Shown: positions 59,751 through 64,000 of the stretch, one piece after another
Layout: each line of letters begins with the position of its first letter
Position numbering within the stretch: position 1 is the first letter of the stretch
Assembly (NCBI GenBank): GCA_047495785.1
Contig: JBLDXI010000001.1
Coordinates: 620,001-684,000, forward strand
Length of the DNA: 64,000 nt
DNA from: Lepidodermella squamata
Taxonomy: Eukaryota; Gastrotricha
Reading direction: 5' to 3'
The notes under the pieces: model-generated
Told to the model about the DNA's origin: nothing
Database searches by the model: none
What the model saw: the letters and a program-made list of their open reading frames with translations, nothing else
Made by a program: the position numbers and the translations under genes

Positions 59751-59886
59751 TTTCACGTGTTTAGTTCAAATTGTGTTGTTAAAACTGAAATTTTTCGTTT
59801 AGAGGATAGAGCTAAACAATTTCGAGCGGCGGAAATGGCACGCGACTTGTTGTTCAAGTAACACATGGCTCAACTTGCAATAACAC

Positions 59887-59892
59887 TTTATT
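59887..59892 (-). terminator. Polyadenylation signal of RGM
   Basis: AATAAA on the minus strand, about 72 bases past the RGM stop and before the start of the downstream WAP/mucin gene. Confidence 0.7.
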
Positions 59893-59963
59893 TTCAATTT
59901 TCTTCCAATAATATTTTAAAAAGAAATACTTTTTCGTCAATAAGATACACAGATCGTTAGCTT

Positions 59964-61430
59964 CTACCTAATGACAGGTAACAACAGTTGGCAAGTAATA
60001 TATACAGATATAACGGAATAAACGGTAGAAAAAAGTGATTGAGCTGAATTTGATTGGCGAGAGGCGAGGGCTTGTCTGGACGCGAAGTTGAATTTGTTGC
60101 GCTGTTTCCGTTGTTTAACCGGCAAATGAGCGGCCAAATCGAAGGCGGCTAGGCGCGTACACGACGGCGTTGAATCTTTGCATATCGCGAAGTCAGAGCC
60201 AGATGAAGCGAGCAGGTCGAAAATACACGCTGAGACATATTCGTTACCAACCGCAGCCAAGCATGCTTTACGAGCATCACGGATCGTGCGTTGATCGTAG
60301 CGACGCTGCGCAATTTCGGAGACGAGTTCGATTTTCTGCTGGTCGGCCGTGTTGTGACACCCTGACACGCACAAGTTGTCGTTGTCGCTGGTGAGGATCG
60401 ATCGAAGACGGCGACGTTCCATCCGGCTGGAAGAGGACGAAGTTTGCAGGGTGACTGAATGAAGAGCATCGTCGGTTCGACGCCGACGGACACGAAGGCG
60501 AAGACCAATGCGGCTGATCGAAACGTCGACGACACTGAAATCCTTATCGGAATGAGTAAAACTGAGACCGACTTCGTTGCCGAGCTGCACCGGGCCTTCG
60601 ACCATAGCCGCTACGACACCGCCGTCAGAGTCATTAGACGGCAACAGGTGAACCGTAGAAAGCGAGCCATTCAGCGAAAATGTGACAGAAATCTGGTTAA
60701 AATAGAAAGGATTAGAGGCTACCTTAAGCGGAGCTGATAGCGCTTACATTATGAAGTCGAGACAGATCACGCTGATGGTAATGCGCCTTGACAGCAAAAC
60801 GGCCGGCGACTTCATAGAGATTAGATGACCAAGTCGGCTGTTTGTGGGAACAGGTAACTAGTTCACCGGAGAAAGTGCGCAAGTGGCCTAATCCGAAGGC
60901 TTGGCAGGCACTAAAATTAAAAATAATAATAATACAGCGGGCAATAAATATTTTTTCAAAGCTTACAATAGCTCAGGCTTTCGATTTTGGCGGCGCGCTT
61001 TGTTAAGACGAACAGCCGGCTTTTGAATAACTATTTGATGAGCGTTATCGAGCGCGGATGCTTGCGTCGATGTTGACCAAGTAGTCGCTTCTGTCGATAG
61101 GAACTTTTTCCTTTTGCAGTCCAGTTGTTGCGTCCGAACACGAACCGATCGAATTTGCGTCTTGTAGTAGAAATCGTTCTGACACAAATCAGCGTAAGGT
61201 CGAAGGCAACGGCTGTAGTGCCGCCATGCTTTACATTCGGCTACTTGGTTAGCCCCGGCCGCTGTCGCCTCTTCGTACCAGTTCAACCAACACCGATCGA
61301 TGCCGTCGCAAGATAGAACCGGTTGATCTGGTAATGAGCTTCGTTTTTTGTGACCAGCTGATTGCTTTCCCGCCGATGTCATGGCGAGTGGAATCAGGAG
61401 ACACGCCGTGATAACTGGGGTGATTTGCAT
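59964..61430 (-). CDS. RGM: Repulsive guidance molecule (RGM) family BMP co-receptor
   Basis: Exons 60967-61430, 60748-60910 and 59964-60692; 451 residues, the usual RGM length. A signal peptide (PVITACLLIPLAMTS) precedes the N-terminal Cys domain (SCDGIDRCW...CKAWRHYSRCLRPYADLC...LDC), which in known RGMs binds BMPs. The partial von Willebrand D-like domain starts CQAFGLGHLRTFSG. The C-terminal half has LCVSGC, YVSACIFDLLASSGSDF and a hydrophobic end (VYSVISVYITCQLLLPV) fit for a GPI anchor. RGMs act as BMP co-receptors and neogenin ligands at the cell surface. The autocatalytic cleavage motif GDPH of other RGMs is here GLGH (residues about 161-164). The protein is diverged, but the Cys pattern is clear. 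Confidence 0.87.
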
Positions 61431-62743
61431 TGTGTGTTGCCAGAAAATCAGTGTTAAGCTATATGTTTTGTGTCTTCCCTGTGGAGGGTTAAATACGGTG
61501 ATATAGCTAGCCGCAGCTGTTAGCCGATTCCGGAACTGGTAACGGCTACTCGAGTACCTACTCCGGAGTCGTCAAATCAAACAGCAGTGACAAGCGGATG
61601 TATCTTGAGCGGCTGAAATCTCGCTAATCCTAATTCGGCCGCGCAAATATATGGGTGAAGTGGTTGGCGTGGGGCCAGTCAACTCGATGAAGGAGTAGTA
61701 GTAGCAGACGTAAACTGGCGCGCACTTGCTTGGCGCGTCGTCTATAGTTTGTGCGCAAATAAACACGCTTACAGGTGGGCCGCTCGGAAGTCGTTGTACT
61801 GAAGTTTTCCAAGGTTATCGTCAGCCGCCGATGAGAAACTGCGCGGTCTCTACGCGATAAGAACGTCGTGTAATTATACCTAATTAGTATATCGCGATCT
61901 CGTGTGAAAAGTGTGCTGGCTGCCGAGCTCAAACCAACAGAGGTCTCGCTGTGCTCGGTTTTGATACGACCCAAATTACACGCCGTAATAAAACAAATTG
62001 CCAAAACGAGATTTTGTGACGCAGCAGCCGCAGCAGCAGCGAGCCTTAGCACCCCGCCGGCTACTGTCTTACGGGCGGTGGTGGTGGTATTGACTCAAGG
62101 AGCTGATCGCCCGATTTCAGGCGTTAATCACGTTCTGTCAACTTGCATTGCGCACACACGAACAAAAGACACGCCGTTTGACAAATTGGCTTTATTTATT
62201 TCCAACGAAATTTCGATAGACGCATTTTGCGACTGCATGGCATCAACAAGAAGACATTAATAAATTCCACAACAAGAAGAAAAATTTAAAATTATTATGC
62301 GAGTGCGCAATAAAATTTTACTTGCGTGAGGAGAGTCGCAAAAATCATCAAATAATTTTCACTTTAAATAATAATATTCGTAAATAAATGAAATTCATTA
62401 ATAGTAAGCAAGTAATTATCGTAACAAAAATCGGTGCATTCGAATAAGAATTCTGCGAATCACCGCTTCGAATTGAAAAATCTGTACACTAAGTTTGACA
62501 ACTGTTTTCCTTTTGCACAGCATCGATAAGGCTTTTTCCATTCATCAAACGAAATCACACTGGAGTGTCTAATAATAACAACGGTTTTACACGCAGGGAC
62601 GAAATAGTCATTCCGTTTTCGATTAATAGGTAATAAATATCGAAAGTGAGACTGTGTAAGTCAAAATATCACACAAGAGCAAGTTGATTTTTTCCAGTAT
62701 AAATTAATCATGCAAAAACTGTCTCATTCACTCATTCCATTAG
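61431..62743. other. Intergenic region upstream of RGM, downstream of HERC1
   Basis: Contains the RGM promoter side and the HERC1 3' flank. A minus-strand frame of 140 codons (61630-62052) and a plus-strand frame of 118 codons (61904-62260) overlap each other and have no family resemblance or splice context. I see no repeat. Confidence 0.5.
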
Positions 62744-64000
62744 CTAGAAATGATGCGGATTGTTGAGAAGAACCTCCGTAACTGACATCGGGCCGCTACC
62801 TCCGGTCGCACTGACATAGTCGTCAAGATCGATCGATTGGCAAGCGCTGATTGCGTAACGCAGTCGCGCTTCGAGCACGTCACGGCACGAATAGCGCGGC
62901 AGCTTCAGCATGAAAAAACACGTCGAAGCCTCGGGCAAATAGGCATCGGCCGCGGGTGGTTCGCCAAACTTGTCCAGAGGTTGGATTACGAAATCTCGAC
63001 CTCGGAAATCACTCATTCGACGCGGCAGCCTCGATCGGCCCCAGACAAAGCGCAGCAATTGAGCTCTAAAAAGTAAAAAAATCGAAAAATTACTCACTTA
63101 AGAAAATTAAGGTGGATTGTTTACCTTTCTGAAGGCCTCAAATCTTCGACCACGTCCCAGAACCATCGAACAAGCGGCGAGTTGGCATCCAGACCGCCTC
63201 GATAAGAGGTGATCGAACGAAGAACATCAACCGAAACGTCAGGACTGCCGCATACCAGCCACTCGAGCTGCGCTGGGGTGAACAGCCGCAACAGTGGAAG
63301 CGGCACGACTCGGCCCAGACCATCAGCAATCCACTTGAGACACTCGTCGAATTCGTGTTGCCGGAATGCATATGCCGCGTTCAGGAATTGCTCGCGATTC
63401 GATGGGGTGATGACGGCGTTCTGACTGGCGTTCGTGTTGAGCAGTGGTACGAACTGGCCGAAAATATTCGGCACAGCCAGAGGCAGTTCCGACGCTCGCA
63501 GCAAATCGTCCGGCATTTGGGCGATTTCTCGCAGCGACGAGAACAGCGCCGGGTCGAGATCGCGCAGATCGCCCATAGACATGCCGTAGCTGGGCGAAGC
63601 AGTCAACAACCGCCACATCGCCGGCATTATCGAGACGGAGAGCGGGCTGCCGGTTCGAATGGCAATGCCCATTAAAACGCCGAGGAAGCGAAGGGATTCC
63701 GGTTTTCCGTCAGGTCGGAAAACGACGTGGTGAGGTGTATCTTCTCCACCCATGGCGACACCTAGTTGATTGTCTTCACTCGCGCATGGTGTATTGACCC
63801 CGCCGACGAGGTAAGCCGCACTGGTAAGACCAGCCTGAATTTCCTCACAAGCATCAGCGATGGAATCAGAAAAGCCGCCGCCACAATCGTCAACCGACTC
63901 GGCGACGAAACGAACTTTCCAGCAACGATTAGCCAGGAAAAGGCTGGATTCATTGAGGAGAGTCGGCAGCATCACAGCTAGCTGGTCGAAAACTGTTTGG
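62744..64000 (-). CDS. HERC1: HERC1-type giant HECT E3 ligase, C-terminal end (5' part outside window)
   Basis: The last two exons visible are 63125 to beyond 64000 and 62744-63065. This is the HECT domain: [39 protein letters not shown]-like sequence, [29 protein letters not shown], then [21 protein letters not shown] and the catalytic [13 protein letters not shown] (Cys forms the ubiquitin thioester). These blocks follow HERC1 rather than HERC2 or NEDD4-type HECTs. HERC1 is a very large RCC1/SPRY/WD40 protein linked to membrane traffic and ubiquitin transfer. The frame is still open at the window edge, so most of the gene lies outside. The tail after DLDDYVS is shorter than in vertebrates. 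Confidence 0.92.

Noticed and set aside
59751-59756. Upstream GTG start for the WAP/mucin-like protein
   Set aside because: The ATG two codons downstream gives a normal signal peptide; GTG starts are not expected in a nuclear gene.
61630-62260. 140-codon minus and 118-codon plus frames
   Set aside because: They overlap antisense to each other; Ala-rich parts come from a GCA repeat, and no family is recognisable.
1-64000. tRNA, snRNA and rRNA genes
   Set aside because: I looked for B-box-like T-loops, U1/U2/U6 5' ends and 5S motifs by eye. Partial matches (for example near 19130 and 30043) do not extend into a gene. A covariance search would be decisive.

Overview
This is nuclear DNA of a compact invertebrate genome. 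Coding sequence is broken by many short GT-AG introns, usually 45-65 bp, with standard-code stops. Neighbouring genes are often only 100-300 bp apart. The gene set points to a non-insect ecdysozoan or a similar small-genome animal: SAXO, ADAMTS-like, PAN/fibrinogen-related, MAU2, NEDD4, GATAD2/p66, PDI, two TRPM, TMCC, BBOX, RGM and HERC1. SAXO proteins bind axonemal microtubules, so an animal with flagellated sperm, such as a tardigrade, fits better than a rhabditid nematode. That placement is inference, and no sequence search was possible. I found no CRISPR, rRNA or tRNA.

Layout, left to right. Positions 2-974 hold the 3' part of a SAXO gene. A repeat-rich gap follows (974-3905), with a fold-back element carrying a nested MITE. 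A complete second SAXO gene lies at 3906-5493. On the minus strand, 6677-9611 encodes a secreted protein with seven thrombospondin type 1 repeats and an Ig domain. On the plus strand, 13158-14905 encodes a secreted PAN plus fibrinogen-related protein whose fibrinogen domain is interrupted by a complete R-type (ricin-B-like) beta-trefoil. MAU2 (15190-17663, minus) is convergent with it. NEDD4 (19907-22803, plus) and GATAD2/p66 (24416-26176, minus) follow. The next gap, 26177-30723, holds a second fold-back element and a 5'-truncated LINE reverse transcriptase. PDI (30724-32368, plus) is convergent with a head-to-tail pair of TRPM channel genes on the minus strand (32975-38128 and 38284-43527).

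A long gap leads to TMCC (47460-54687, plus), which has unusually long introns and a 24-nt micro-exon. After it come a weakly supported minus-strand gene (54777-55429), a gamma-butyrobetaine dioxygenase-like gene (56858-58443, plus), a WAP/mucin-like secreted protein (58860-59750, minus), RGM (59964-61430, minus) and the 3' end of HERC1 (62744 to beyond 64000, minus).

The genes do not form one pathway. Small themes are two tandem duplications (SAXO, TRPM), chromatin and cohesin factors (MAU2, p66), two HECT ubiquitin ligases (NEDD4, HERC1) and secreted matrix or lectin-like proteins. The most unusual observations are the trefoil nested inside the fibrinogen domain, an RGM whose autocleavage motif GDPH is replaced by GLGH, TRPM pores with a shared non-standard filter region, splice-acceptor-like sites just upstream of many start codons (possible spliced-leader sites), and a likely GC-AG intron in NEDD4. 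All exon coordinates are my own reading of splice sites and frame.
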